A DNA stretch of 64,000 nt, taken from positions 1,550,001 through 1,614,000 of the forward strand of contig JAWQEG010000486.1 in NCBI GenBank assembly GCA_033782935.1. The letters run 5' to 3'. The notes below the pieces were generated by a model. The model had not been told where the DNA came from and ran no database searches. It was given only the letters and a program-made list of their open reading frames with translations. Of the stretch, positions 36,652 to 50,764 are shown in pieces (positions within the stretch are counted from its first letter, which is position 1; the number at the start of each line of letters is the position of its first letter). This DNA comes from Petrolisthes cinctipes. Its lineage: Eukaryota > Arthropoda > Malacostraca > Decapoda > Porcellanidae. A program made the position numbers and the translations under genes.

Positions 36652-37644
36652 ATTTTCAGCATGTTTTTAGCCTATATTTTGAAAATATTCTAGCACTGTG
36701 TAGGCATGTACAGATTGCTTCTGGGACCCCAAAATATTGAATTTTCGGGTGTTTTGAGCCTGAATTTGAGATATAAACGGGTACTGAAGATGCATGCACA
36801 TATCGACTTTTGTGCACCTAAAAGATCGATTTTCATTATGTTTTGAGCATGTATTTTGAAAATACTCTAACTCGGAGTAGGCATGTACAGATCGCTTCTT
36901 GGACCCCAAAATATTGAATTTTCGGGTGTTTTGAGCCTGAATTTGAGATATAAACGGGTACTGAAGATGCATGCACATATCGACTTTTGTGCACCTAAAA
37001 GATCGATTTTCAGTATGTTTTGAGCATGTATTTTGAAAATACTCTAACACGGAGTAGGCATGTACAGATCGCTTCTGGGACCCCTAAATATCGAATTTTC
37101 GGGTGTTTTGGGACTGAATTTGAGATATCGACTTTTTGGCACCTAAAAGATCGATTTTTAGCATGCTTTTAGCCTATATTTTGAAAATATTCTAGCACTG
37201 TACAGATTGCTTCTGGGACCCCAAAATATTGAATTTTCGGTTGTTTTGAGCCTGAATTTGAGATATAAACGGGTACAGAAGATACATGCACATATTGACT
37301 TTGGGCACCAAAAATATCGATTTTCAGCATGTTTTGGGCCTGAATTTTGAAAATACTCTAACACGGAGTAGGCATGTTCAGATCGCTTCTGGGACCTCAA
37401 AATATCGAATTTTCGGGTGTTTAGGGCCAGAATTTGAGATATAAACGGGTACAGAAGATGCATGCACATATCGACTTTTGGGCACCTAAAAGATCGATTT
37501 TCAGTATGTTTTTGGCCTGTATTTTGAAAATACTCTAACACGGAGTAGGCATGTACAGATACCTTCTGGGACCTCTAAATATCGAATTTTCGGGTGTTTT
37601 GGGACTAAATTTGATATATCGATTTTTTGGCACCTAAAATGTCG
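36652..37644 (+). repeat. 993-bp hexamer-scale unit, copy 1
   Basis: Begins as a fourth 2486-bp unit but breaks off after two trimers (502 + 491 bp) and restarts. Marks are TTTCATTATG, AGCATGCTTTTAGCC, ATGTTCAGATCGC and CGGTTGTTTTG. Confidence 0.85.
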
Positions 37645-38637
37645 ATTTTCAGCATGTTTTTAGCCTATATTTTGAAAATATTCTAGCACTGTGTAGGCAT
37701 GTACAGATTGCTTCTGGGACCCCAAAATATTGAATTTTCGGGTGTTTTGAGCCTGAATTTGAGATATAAACGGGTACTGAAGATGCATGCACATATCGAC
37801 TTTTGTGCACCTAAAAGATCGATTTTCAGTATGTTTTGAGCATGTATTTTGAAAATACTCTAACTCGGAGTAGGCATGTACAGATCGCTTCTTGGACCCC
37901 AAAATATTGAATTTTCGGGTGTTTTGAGCCTGAATTTGAGATATAAACGGGTACTGAAGATGCATGCACATATCGACTTTTGTGCACCTAAAAGATCGAT
38001 TTTCAGTATGTTTTGAGCATGTATTTTGAAAATACTCTAACACGGAGTAGGCATGTAAAGATCGCTTCTGGGACCCCTAAATATCGAATTTTCGGGTGTT
38101 TTGGGACTGAATTTGAGATATCGACTTTTTGGCACCTAAAAGATCGATTTTTAGCATGTTTTTAGCCTATATTTTGAAAATATTCTAGCACTGTACAGAT
38201 TGCTTCTGGGACCCCAAAATATTGAATTTTCGGTTGTTTTGAGCCTGAATTTGAGATATAAACGGGTACAGAAGATACATGCGCATATTGACTTTGGGCA
38301 CCAAAAATATCGATTTTCAGCATGTTTTGGGCCTGAATTTTGAAAATACTCTAACACGGAGTAGGCATGTACAGATCGCTTCTGGGACCTCAAAATATCG
38401 AATTTTCGGGTGTTTAGGGCCAGAATTTGAGATATAAACGGGTACAGAAGATGCATGCACATATCGACTTTTGGGCACCTAAAAGATCGATTTTCAGTAT
38501 GTTTTTGGCGTGTATTTTGAAAATACTCTAACACGGAGTAGGCATGTACAGATACCTTCTGGGACCTCTAAATATCGAATTTTCGGGTGTTTTTGGACTG
38601 AATTTGAGATATCGATTTTTTGGCACCTAAAATGTCG
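37645..38637 (+). repeat. 993-bp hexamer-scale unit, copy 2
   Basis: Tandem partner of 36652-37644 at +993. It differs by TTTCAGTATG instead of TTTCATTATG, ATGTAAAGATCGC near 38055 and TTTTTGGCGTG near its end. Related two-trimer units recur near 42778 and 47120. Confidence 0.83.
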
Positions 38638-38795
38638 ATTTTTAGCATGTTTTTAGCCTATATTTTGAAAATATTCTAGCACTGTGTAGGCATGTACAGA
38701 TTGCTTCTGGGACCCCAAAATATTGAATTTTCGGGTGTTTTCGGGTGTTTTTGGACTGAATTTGAGATATCGATTTTTTGGCACCTAAAATGTCG
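38638..38795 (+). repeat. Aberrant 158-bp hybrid monomer
   Basis: Starts as a class C monomer (ATTTTTAGCATG, CACTGTGTAGG, ATTGCTTC, ATATTGAATT) and ends as a short class B monomer (TTTTTGGACTG, GAGATATCGATTTTTTGG). At the switch the CGGGTGTTTT block is present twice in tandem, around 38732-38751, giving 148 + 10 = 158 bp. It is a clear recombination scar; a complete class C monomer follows. Confidence 0.85.
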
Positions 38796-41700
38796 ATTTT
38801 TAGCATGTTTTTAGCCTATATTTTGAAAATATTCTAGCACTGTGTAGGCATGTACAGATTGCTTCTGGGACCCCAAAATATTGAATTTTCGGTTGTTTTG
38901 AGCCTGAATTTGAGATATAAACGGGTACAGAAGATACATGCACATATTGACTTTGGGCATTTAAAATATCGATTTTCAGCATGTTTTGGGCCTGTATTTT
39001 GAAAATACTCTAACACTGAGTAAGCATGTACAGATTGCTTCTGGGACCCCAAAATATTGAATTTTCAGGTGTTTTGAGCCTGAATTTGAGATATAAACCG
39101 GTACTGAAGATACATGCACATATTGACTTTGGGCACCAAAAATATCGATTTTCAGCATGTTTTGGGCCTGAATTTTGAAAATACTCTAACACGGAGTAGG
39201 CATGTACAGATCGCTTCTGGGACCCCAAAATATCGAATTTTCGGGTGTTTAGGGCCAGATTTTGAGATATAAACGGGTACAGAAGATGCATGCACATATC
39301 GACTTTTGGGCACCTAAAAGTTCGATTTTCAGTATGTTTTTGGCCTGTATTTTGAAAATATTCTAACACGGAGTAGGCATGTACAGATACCTTCTGGGAC
39401 CTCTAAATATCGAATTTTCGGGTGTTTTGGGACTGAATTTGAGATATCGATTTTTTGGCACCTAAAATGTCGATTTTCAGCATGTTTTTAGCCTATATTT
39501 TGAAAATATTCTAGCACTGGGTAGGCATGTACAGATTGCTTCTGGGACCCCAAAATATTGAATTTTCGGGTGTTTTGAGCCTGAATTTGAGATATAAACG
39601 GGTACTGAAGATGCATGCACATATCGACTTTTGTGCACCTAAAAGATCGATTTTCAGTATGTTTTGAGCATGTATTTTGAAAATACTCTAACTCGGAGTA
39701 GGCATGTACAGATCGCTTCTGGGACCCCTAAATATCGAATTTTCGGGTGTTTTGGGACTGAATTTGAGATATCGACTTTTTGGCACCTAAAAGATCGATT
39801 TTTAGCATGTTTTTAGACTATATTTTGAAAATATTCTAGCACTGTACAGATTGCTTCTGGGACCCCAAAATATTGAATTTTCGGGTGTTTTGAGCCTGAA
39901 TTTGAGATATAAACGGGTACAGAAGATACATGCACATATTGACTTTGGGCACCAAAAATATCGATTTTCAGCATGTTTTGGGTCTGAATTTTTAAAATAC
40001 TCTAACACGGAGTAGGCATGTACAGATCGCTTCTGGGACCCCAAAATATCGAATTTTCGGGTGTTTAGGGCCAGAATTTGAGATATAAACAGGTACAGAA
40101 GATGCATGCACATATCGACTTTTGGGCACCTAAAAGATCAATTTTCAGTATGTTTTTGGCCTGTATTTTGAAAATACTCTAACACGGAGTAGGCATGTAC
40201 AGATACGTTCTGGGACCTCTAAATATCGAATTTTCGGGTGTTTTTGGACTGAATTTGAGATATCGATTTTTTGGCACCTAAAATGTCGATTTTTAGCATG
40301 TTTTTAGCCTATATTTTGAAAATATTCTAGCACTGTGTAGGCATGTACAGATTGCTTCTGGGACCCCAAAATATTGAATTTTCGGGTGTTTTGAGCCTGA
40401 ATTTGAGATATAAACGGGTACAGAAGATACATGCACATATTGACTTTGGGCATCTAAAATATCGATTTTCAGCATGTTATGGGCCTGTATTTTGAAAATA
40501 CTCTAACACTGAGTAGGCATGTACAGATTGCTTCTTGGACCCCAAAATATTGAATTTTCGGGTGTTTTGAGCCTGAATTTGAGATATAAACGGGTACTGA
40601 AGATGCATGCACATATCGACTTTTGTGCACCTAAAAGATCGATTTTCAGTATGTTTTGAGCATGTATTTTGAAAATACTCTAACACGGAGTAGGCATGTA
40701 CAGATCGCTTCTAGGACCCCTAAATATCGAATTTTCGGGTGTTTTTGGACTGAATTTGAGATATCGACTTTTTGGCACCTAAAAGATCGATTTTTAGCAT
40801 GTTTTTAGCCTATATTTTGAAAATATTCTAGCACTGTACAGATTGCTTCTGGGACCCCAAAATATTGAATTTTCGGTTGTTTTGAGCCTGAATTTGAGAT
40901 ATAAACGGGTACAGAAGATACATGCACATATTGACTTTGGGCACCAAAAATATCGATTTTCAGCATGTTTTGGGCCTGAATTTTGAAAATACTCTAACAC
41001 GGAGTAGGCATGTACAGATCGTTTCTGGGACCTCAAAATATCGAATTTTCGGGTGTTTAGGGCCAGAATTTGAGATATAAACGGGTACAGAAGATGCATG
41101 CACATATCGACTTTTGGGCACCTAAAAGATCGATTTTCAGTATGTTTTTGGCGTGTATTTTGAAAATACTCTAACACGGAGTAGGCATGTACAGATACCT
41201 TCTGGGACCTCTAAATATCGAATTTTCGGGTGTTTTTGGACTGAATTTGAGATATCGATTTTTTGGCACCTAAAATGTCGATTTTTAGCATGTTTTTAGC
41301 CTATATTTTGAAAATATTCTAGCACTGTGTAGGCATGTACAGATTGCTTCTGGGACCCCAAAATATTGAATTTTCGGGTGTTTTGAGCCTGAATTTGAGA
41401 TATAAACGGGTACAGAAGATACATGCACATATTGACTTTGGGCATCTAAAATATCGATTTTCAGCATGTTTTGGGCCTGTATTTTGAAAATACTCTAACA
41501 CTGAGTAGGCATGTACAGATTGCTTCTGGGACCCCAAAATATTGAATTTTCAGGTGTTTTGAGCCTGAATTTGAGATATAAACCGGTACTGAAGATACAT
41601 GCACATATTGACTTTGGGCACCAAAAATATCGATTTTCAGCATGTTTTGGGCCTGAATTTTGAAAATACTCTAACACGGAGTAGGCATGTACAGATCGCT

Positions 41701-42777
41701 TCTGGGACCCCAAAATATTGAATTTTCGTGTGTTTAGGGCCAGATTTTGAGATATAAACGGGTACAGAAGATGCATGCACATATCGACTTTTGGGCACCT
41801 AAAAGATCGATTTTCAGTATGTTTTTGGCCTGTATTTTGAAAATACTCTAACACGGAGTAGGCATGTACAGATACCTTCTGGGACCTCTAAATATCGAAT
41901 TTTCGGGTGTTTTGGGACTGAATTTGAGATATCGATTTTTTGGCACCTAAAATGTCGATTTTCAGCATGTTTTTAGCCTATATTTTGAAAATATTCTAGC
42001 ACTGGGTAGGCATGTACAGATTGCTTCTGGGACCCCAAAATATTGAATTTTCGGGTGTTTTGAGCCTGAATTTGAGATATAAACGGGTACTGAAGATGCA
42101 TGCACATATCGACTTTTGTGCACCTAAAAGATCGATTTTCAGTATGTTTTGAGCATGTATTTTGAAAATACTCTAACTCGGAGTAGGCATGTACAGATCG
42201 CTTCTGGGACCCCTAAATATCGAATTTTCGGGTGTTTTGGGACTGAAATTGAGATATCGACTTTTTTGCACCTAAAAGATCGATTTTTAGCATGTTTTTA
42301 GCCTATATTTTGAAAATATTCTAGCACTGTACAGATTGCTTCTGGGACCCCAAAATATTGAATTTTAGGGTGTTTTGAGCCTGAATTTGAGATATAAACG
42401 GGTACAGAAGATACATGCACATATTGACTTTGGGCACCAAAAATATCGATTTTCAGCATGTTTTGGGCCTGAATTTTGAAAATACTCTAACACGCAGTAG
42501 GTAGGCATGTACAGATCGCTTCTGGGACCCCAAAATATCGAATTTTCGGTTGTTTAGGGCCAGAATTTGAGATATAAACAGGTACAGAAGATGCATGCAC
42601 ATATCGACTTTTGGGCACCTAAAAGATCGATTTTCAGTATGTTTTTGGCCTGTATTTTGAAAATACTCTAACACGGAGTAGGCATGTACAGATACCTTCT
42701 GGGACCTCTAAATATCGAATTTTCGGGTGTTTTGGGACTGAATTTGATATATCGATTTTTTGGCACCTAAAATGTCG
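38796..42777 (+). repeat. Domain-2 mosaic of trimers
   Basis: Nearly 4 kb made of the same variants as the 2486-bp unit, in a rearranged order. Marks include AAACCGGTACTG near 39098 and 41583, TTTTTAGACTATATTTTG near 39813 (shared with 48453), GTTATGGGCCTG near 40477 (shared with 52771) and a 4-bp duplication near 42494. No gene or foreign insertion is visible. Confidence 0.8.
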
Positions 42778-45700
42778 ATTTTCAGCATGTTTTTAGCCTA
42801 TATTTTGAAAATATTCTAGCACTGTGTAGGCATGTACAGATTGCTTCTGGGACCCCAAAATATTGAATTTTCGGGTGTTTTGAGCCTGAATTTGAGATAT
42901 AAACGGGTACTGAAGATGCATGCACATATCGACTTTTGTGCACCTAAAAGATCGATTTTCATTATGTTTTGAGCATGTATTTTGAAAATACTCTAACTCG
43001 GAGTAGGCATGTACAGATCGCTTCTTGGACCCCAAAATATTGAATTTTCGGGTGTTTTGAGCCTGAATTTGAGATATAAACGGGTACTGAAGATGCATGC
43101 ACATATCGACTTTTGTGCACCTAAAAGATCGATTTTCAGTATGTTTTGAGCATGTATTTTGAAAATACTCTAACACGGAGTAGGCATGTACAGATCGCTT
43201 CTGGGACCCCTAAATATCGAATTTTCGGGTGTTTTGGGACTGAATTTGAGATATCGACTTTTTGGCACCTAAAAGATCGATTTTTAGCATGTTTTTAGCC
43301 TATATTTTGAAAATATTCTAGCACTGTACAGATTGCTTCTGGGACCCCAAAATATTGAATTTTCGGTTGTTTTGAGCCTGAATTTGAGATATAAACGGGT
43401 ACAGAAGATACATGCACATATTGACTTTGGGCACCAAAAATATCGATTTTCAGCATGTTTTGGGCCTGAATTTTGAAAATACTCTAACACGGAGTAGGCA
43501 TGTTCAGATCGCTTCTGGGACCTCAAAATATCGAATTTTCGGGTGTTTAGGGCCAGAATTTGAGATATAAACGGGTACAGAAGATGCATGCACATATCGA
43601 CTTTTGGGCACCTAAAAGATCGATTTTCAGTATGTTTTTGGCGTGTATTTTTAAAATACTCTAACACGGAGTAGGCATGTACAGATACCTTCTGGGACCT
43701 CTAAATATCGAATTTTCGGGTGTTTTTGGACTGAATTTGAGATATCGATTTTTTGGCACCTAAAATGTCGATTTTTAGCATGTTTTTAGCCTATATTTTG
43801 AAAATATTCTAGCACTGTGTAGGCATGTACAGATTGCTTCTGGGACCCCAAAATATTGAATTTTCGGGTGTTTTGAGCCTGAATTTGAGATATAAACGGG
43901 TACTGAAGATGCATGCACATATCGACTTTTGTGCACCTAAAAGATCGATTTTCATTATGTTTTGAGCATGTATTTTGTAAATACTCTAACTCGGAGTAGG
44001 CATGTACAGATCGCTTCTTGGACCCCAAAATATTGAATTTTCGGGTGTTTTGAGCCTGAATTTGAGATATAAACGGGTACAGAAGATGCATGCACATATC
44101 GACTTTTGTGCACCTAAAAGATCGATTTTCAGTATGTTTTGAGCATGTATTTTGAAAATATTCTAGCACTGTGTAGGCATGTACAGATTGCTTCTGGGAC
44201 CCCAAAATATTGAATTTTCGGGTGTTTTGAGCCTGAATTTGAGATATAAACGGGTACAGAAGATACATGCACATATTGACTTTGGGCATCTAAAATATCG
44301 ATTTTCAGCATGTTTTGGGCCTGTATTTTGAAAATACTCTAACACTGAGTAGGCATGTACAGATTGCTTCTGGGACCCCAAAATATTGAATTTTCAGGTG
44401 TTTTGAGCCTGAATTTGAGATATAAACCGGTACTGAAGATACATGCACATATTGACTTTGGGCACCAAAAATATCGATTTTCAGCATGTTTTGGGCCTGA
44501 ATTTTGAAAATACTCTAACACGGAGTAGGCATGTACAGATCGCTTTTGGGACCCAAAATATCGAATTTTCGGGTGTTTAGGGCCAGATTTTGAGATATAA
44601 ACGGGTACAGAAGATGCATGCACATATCGACTTTTGGGCACCTAAAAGATCGATTTTCAGTATGTTTTTGGCCTGTATTTTGAAAATACTCTAACACGGA
44701 GTAGGCATGTACAGATACCTTCTGGGACCTCTAAATATCGAATTTTCGGGTGTTTTGGGACTGAATTTGAGATATCGATTTTTTGGCACCTAAAATGTCG
44801 ATTTTCAGCATGTTTTTAGCCTATATTTTGAAAATATTCTAGCACTGGGTAGGCATGTACAGATTGCTTCTGGGACCCCAAAATATTGAATTTTCGGGTG
44901 TTTTGAGCCTGAATTTGAGATATAAACGGGTACTGAAGATGCATGCACATATCGACTTTTGTGCACCTAAAAGATCGATTTTCAGTATGTTTTGAGCATG
45001 TATTTTGAAAATACTCTAACTCGGAGTAGGCATGTACAGATCGCTTCTGGGACCCCTAAATATCGAATTTTCGGGTGTTTTCGGACTGAATTTGAGATAT
45101 CGACTTTTTGGCACCTAAAAGATCGATTTTTAGCATGTTTTTAGCCTATATTTTGAAAATATTCTAGCACTGTACAGATTGCTTCTGGGACCCCAAAATA
45201 TTGAATTTTCGGGTGTTTTGAGCCTGAATTTGAGATATAAACGGGTACAGAAGATACATGCACATATTGACTTTGGGCACCAAAAATATCGATTTTCAGC
45301 ATGTTTTGGGCCTGAATTTTGAAAATACTCTAACACGGAGTAGGCATGTACAGATCGCTTCTGGGACCCCAAAATATCGAATTTTCGGGTGTTTAGGGCC
45401 AGAATTTGAGATATAAACAGGTACAGAAGATGCATGCACATATCGACTTTTGGGCACCTAAAAGATCGATTTTCAGTATGTTTTTGGCCTGTATTTTGAA
45501 AATACTCTAACACGGAGTAGGCATGTACAGATACCTTCTGGGACCTCTAAATATCGAATTTTCGGGTGTTTTGGGACTGAATTTGAGATATCGATTTTTT
45601 GGCACCTAAAATGTCGATTTTTAGCATGTTTTTAGCCTATATTTTGAAAATATTCTAGCACTGTGTAGGCATGTACAGATTGCTTCTGGGACCCCAAAAT

Positions 45701-47119
45701 ATTGAATTTTCGGGTGTTTTGAGCCTGAATTTGAGATATAAACGGGTACAGAAGATACATGCACATATTGACTTTGGGCACCAAAAATATCGATTTTCAG
45801 CATGTTTTGGGCCTGAATTTTGAAAATACTCTAACACGGAGTAGGCATGTACAGATCGCTTCTGGGACCCCAAAATATCGAATTTTCGGGTGTTTAGGGC
45901 CAGAATTTGAGATATAAACGGGTACAGAAGATGCATGCACATATCGACTTTTGGGCACCTAAAAGATCGATTTTCAGTATGTTTTTGGCCTGTATTTTGA
46001 AAATACTCTAACACGGAGTAGGCATGTACAGATACCTTCTGGGACCTCTAAATATCGAATTTTCGGGTGTTTTGGGACAGAATTTGATATATCGATTTTT
46101 TGGCACCTAAAATGTCGATTTTTAGCATGTTTTTAGCCTATATTTTGAAAATATTCTAGCACTGTGTAGGCATGTACAGATTGCTTCTGGGACCCCAAAA
46201 TATTGAATTTTCGGGTGTTTTGAGCCTGAATTTGAGATATAAACGGGTACAGAAGATACATGCACATATTGACTTTGGGCATCTAAAATATCGATTTTCA
46301 GCATGTTTTGGGCCTGTATTTTGAAAATACTCTAACACTGAGTAGGCATGTACAGATTGCTTCTGGGACCCCAAAATATTGAATTTTCGGGTGTTTTGAG
46401 CCTGAATTTGAGATATAAACGGGTACTGAAGATGCATGCACATATCGACTTTTGTGCACCTAAAAGATCGATTTTCAGTATGTTTAGAGCATGTATTTTG
46501 AAAATACTCTAACACGGAGTAGGCATGTACAGATCGCTTCTGGGACGCCTAAATATCGAATTTTCGGGTGTTTTGGGACTGAATTTGAGATATCGACTTT
46601 TTGGCACCTAAAAGATCGATTTTTAGCATGTTTTTAGCCTATATTTTGAAAATATTCTAGCACTGAGTAGGCATGTACAGATTGCTTCTGGGACCCTAAA
46701 ATATTGAATTTTCAGTTGTTTTGAGCCTGAATTTGAGATATAAACGGGTACAGAAGATACATGCACATATTGACTTTGGGCACCAAAAATATCGATTTTC
46801 AGCATGTTTTGGGCCTGAATTTTGAAAATACTCTAACACGGAGTAGGCATGTACAGATCGCTTCTGGGACCTCAAAATATCGAATTTTCGGGTGTTTAGG
46901 GCCAGAATTTGAGATATAAACGGGTACAGAAGAATCATGCACATATCGACTTTTGGGCACCTAAAAGATCGATTTTCAGTATGTTTTTGGCCTGTATTTT
47001 GAAAATACTCTAACACGGAGTAGGCATGTACAGATACCTTCTGGGACCTCTAAATATCGAATTTTCGGGTGTTTTGGGACTGAATTTGATATATCGATTT
47101 TTTGGCACCTAAAATGTCG
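42778..47119 (+). repeat. Domain-2 mosaic with return to clean 501-bp trimers
   Basis: Opens with a two-trimer unit like 29685 and 36652. It then has a recombinant region at 43.8-44.3 kb where one class C/D block is followed directly by another, then the AAACCGGTACTG block. From about 45.6 to 46.6 kb trimer starts are spaced exactly 501 bp. Small lesions are a missing C near 44551 (GGGACCCAAAATATCG) and AGAATCATGC near 46932. Confidence 0.78.
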
Positions 47120-49094
47120 ATTTTCAGCATGTTTTTAGCCTATATTTTGAAAATATTCTAGCACTGTGTAGGCATGTCCAGATTGCTTCTGGGACCCCAA
47201 AATATTGAATTTTCGGGTGTTTTGAGCCTGAATTTGAGATATAAACGGGTACTGAAGATGCATGCACATATCGACTTTTGTGCACCTAAAAGATCGATTT
47301 TCAGTATGTTTTGAGCATGTATTTTGAAAATACTCTAACTCGGAGTAGGCATGTACAGATCGCTTCTTGGACCCCAAAATATTGAATTTTCGGGTGTTTT
47401 GAGCCTGAATTTGAGATATAAACGGGTACTGAAGATGCATGCACATATCGACTTTTGTGCACCTAAAAGATGGATTTTCAGTATGTTTTGAGCATGTATT
47501 TTGAAAATACTCTAACACGGAGTAGGCATGTACAGATCGCTTCTGGGACCCCTAAATATCGAATTTTCGGGTGTTTTGGGACTGAATTTGAGATATCGAC
47601 TTTTTGGCACCTAAAAGATCGATTTTTAGCATGTTTTTAGCCTATATTTTGAAAATATTCTAGCACTGTACAGATTGCTTCTGGGACCCCAAAATATTGA
47701 ATTTTCGGTTGTTTTGAGCCTGAATTTGAGATATAAACGGGTACAAAAGATACATGCACATATTGACTTTGGGCACCAAAAATATCGATTTTCAGCATGT
47801 TTTGGGCCTGAATTTTGAAAATACTCTAACACGGAGTAGGTATGTACAGATCGCTTCTGGGACCTCAAAATATCGAATTTTCGGGTGTTTAGGGCCAGAA
47901 TTTGAGATATAAACGGGTACAGAAGATGCATGCACATATCGACTTTTGGGCACCTAAAAGATCGATTTTCAGTATGTTTTTGGCGTGTATTTTGAAAATA
48001 CTCTAACACGGAGTAGGCATGTACAGATACCTTCTGGGACCTCTAAATATCGAATTTTCGGGTGTTTTGGGACTGAATTTGAGATATCGATTTTTTGGCA
48101 CCTAAAATGTCGATTTTCAGCATGTTTTTAGCCTATATTTTAAAAATATTCTAGCACTGGGTAGGCATGTACAGATTGCTTCTGGGACCCCAAAATATTG
48201 AATTTTCGGGTGTTTTGAGCCTGAATTTGAGATATAAACGGGTACTGAAGATGCATGCACATATCGACTTTTGTGCACCTAAAAGATCGATTTTCAGTAT
48301 GTTTTGAGCATGTATTTTGAAAATACTCTAACTCGGAGTAGGCATGTACAGATCGCTTCTGGGACCCCTAAATATCGAATTTTCGGGTGTTTTGGGACTG
48401 AATTTGAGATATCGACTTTTTGGCACCTAAAAGATCGATTTTTAGCATGTTTTTAGACTATATTTTGAAAATATTCTAGCACTGTACAGATTGCTTCTGG
48501 GACCCCAAAATATTGAATTTTCGGTTGTTTTGAGCCTGAATTTGAGATATAAACGGGTACAGAAGATACATGCACATATTGACTTTGGGCATCTAAAATA
48601 TCGATTTTCAGCATGTTTTGGGCCTGTATTTTGAAAATACTCTAACACTGAGTAGGCATGTACAGATTGCTTCTTGGACCCCAAAATATTGAATTTTCGG
48701 GTGTTTTGAGCCTGAATTTGAGATATAAACGGGTACTGAAGATGCATGCACATATCGACTTTTGTGCACCTAAAAGATCGATTTTCAGTATGTTTTGAGC
48801 ATGTATTTTGAAAATACTCTAACACGGAGTAGGCATGTACAGATCGCTTCTGGGACCCCTAAATATCGAATTTTCGGGTGTTTTGGGACTGAATTTGAGA
48901 TATCGACTTTTTGGCACCTAAAAGATCGATTTTTAGCATGTTTTTAGCCTATATTTTGAAAATATTCTAGCACTGTACAGATTGCTTCTGGGACCCCAAA
49001 ATATTGAATTTTCGGTTGTTTTGAGCCTGAATTTGAGATATAAACGGGTACAGAAGATACATGCACATATTGACTTTGGGCACCAAAAATATCG
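47120..49094 (+). repeat. Domain-2 mosaic related to 37.6-41.3 kb
   Basis: The first two trimers match 37645-38637 (+9475). The stretch around 48.1-48.5 kb matches about 39.5-39.85 kb (+8640), including the shared TTTTTAGACTAT. The stretch from 48.9 kb matches 40.8 kb (+8139). The falling offsets mean that the earlier copy contains extra inserted monomers, including the aberrant 158-bp one. Confidence 0.75.
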
Positions 49095-50764
49095 ATTTTC
49101 AGCATGTTTTGGGCATGTATTTTGAAAATACTCTAACACGGAGTAGGCATGTACAGATCGTTTCTGGGACCTCAAAATATCGAATTTTCGGGTGTTTAGG
49201 GCCAGAATTTGAGATATAAACGGGTACAGAAGATGTATGCACATATCGACTTTTGGGCACCTAAAAGATCGATTTTCAGTATGTTTTTGGCGTGTATTTT
49301 GAAAATACTCTAACACGGAGTAGGCATGTACAGATACCTTCTGGGACCTCTAAATATCGAATTTTCGGGTGTTTTGGGACTGAATTTGAGATATCGATTT
49401 TTTGGCACCTAAAATGTCGATTTTTAGCATGTTTTTAGCCTATATTTTGAAAATATTCTAGCACTGTGTAGGCATGTACAGATTGCTTCTGGGACCCCAA
49501 AATATTGAATTTTCGGGTGTTTTGAGCCTGAATTTGAGATATAAACGGGTACAGAAGATACATGCACATATTGACTTTGGGCATCTAAAATATCGATTTT
49601 CAGCATGTTTTGGGCCTGTATTTTGAAAATACTCTAACACTGAGTAGGCATGTACAGATTGCTTCTGGGACCCCAAAATATTGAATTTTCAGGTGTTTTG
49701 AGCCTGAATTTGAGATATAAACCGGTACTGAAGATACATGCACATATTGACATTGGGCACCAAAAATATCGATTTTCAGCATGTTTTGGGCCTGAATTTT
49801 GAAAATACTCTAACACGGAGTAGGCATGTACAGATCGCTTCTGGGACCCCAAAATATCGAATTTTCGGGTGTTTAGGACCAGATTTTGAGATATAAACGG
49901 GTACAGAAGATGCATGCACATATCGACTTTTAGGCACCTAAAAGATCGATTTTCAGTATGTTTTTGGCCTGTATTTTGAAAATACTCTAACACGGAGTAG
50001 GCATGTACAGATACCTTCTGGGACCTCTAAATATCGAATTTTCGGGTGTTTTGGGACTGAATTTGAGATATCGATTTTTTGGCACCTAAAATGTCGATTT
50101 TCAGCATGTTTTTAGCTTATATTTTGAAAACATTCTAGCACTGTGTAGGCATGTACAGATTGCTTCTGGGACCCCAAAATATTGAATTTTCGGGTGTTTT
50201 GAGCCTGAATTTGAGATATAAACGGGTACTGAAGATGCATGCACATATCGACTTTTGTGCACATAAAAGATCGATTTTCAGTATGTTTTGAGCATGTATT
50301 TTGAAAATACTCTAACTCGGAGTAGGCATGTACAGATCGCTTCTGGGACCCCTAAATATCGAATTTTCGGGTGTTTTGGGACTGAATTTGAGATATCGAC
50401 TTTTTGGCACCTAAAAGATCGATTTTTAGCATGTTTTTAGCCTATATTTTGAAAATATTCTAGCACTGTACAGATTGCTTCTGGGACCCCAAAATATTGA
50501 ATTTTCGGTTGTTTTGAGCCTGAATTTGAGATATAAACGGGTACAGAAGATACATGCACATATTGACTTTGGGCACCAAAAATATCGATTTTCAGCATGT
50601 TTTGGGCCTGAATTTTGAAAATACTCTAACACGGAGTAGGCATGTACAGATCGCTTCTGGGACCCCAAAATATCGAATTTTCGGGTGTTTAGGGCCAGAA
50701 TTTGAGATATAAACAGGTACAGAAGATGCATGCACATATCGACTTTTGGGCACCTAAAAGATCG
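49095..50764 (+). repeat. 1670-bp HOR, copy 1
   Basis: Shares with the next unit ATCGTTTCTGGGACCTC, AAGATGTATGCACATATCG, TTTAGGACCAGATTTTGAG, CTTTTAGGCACC, TTAGCTTATATTTTG, GAAAACATTC and GCACATAAAAG. A private difference is GACATTGGGC near 49750 against GACTTTGGGC. The first ~20 bases differ from the corresponding start at 50765, locating the crossover within the first 40 bases of the monomer. Confidence 0.87.

Noticed and set aside
38700..38800. Possible transposon insertion with target-site duplication at the doubled CGGGTGTTTT
   Set aside because: Nothing lies between the two 10-bp copies; they are directly adjacent, so this is a recombination or slippage scar without an inserted element.
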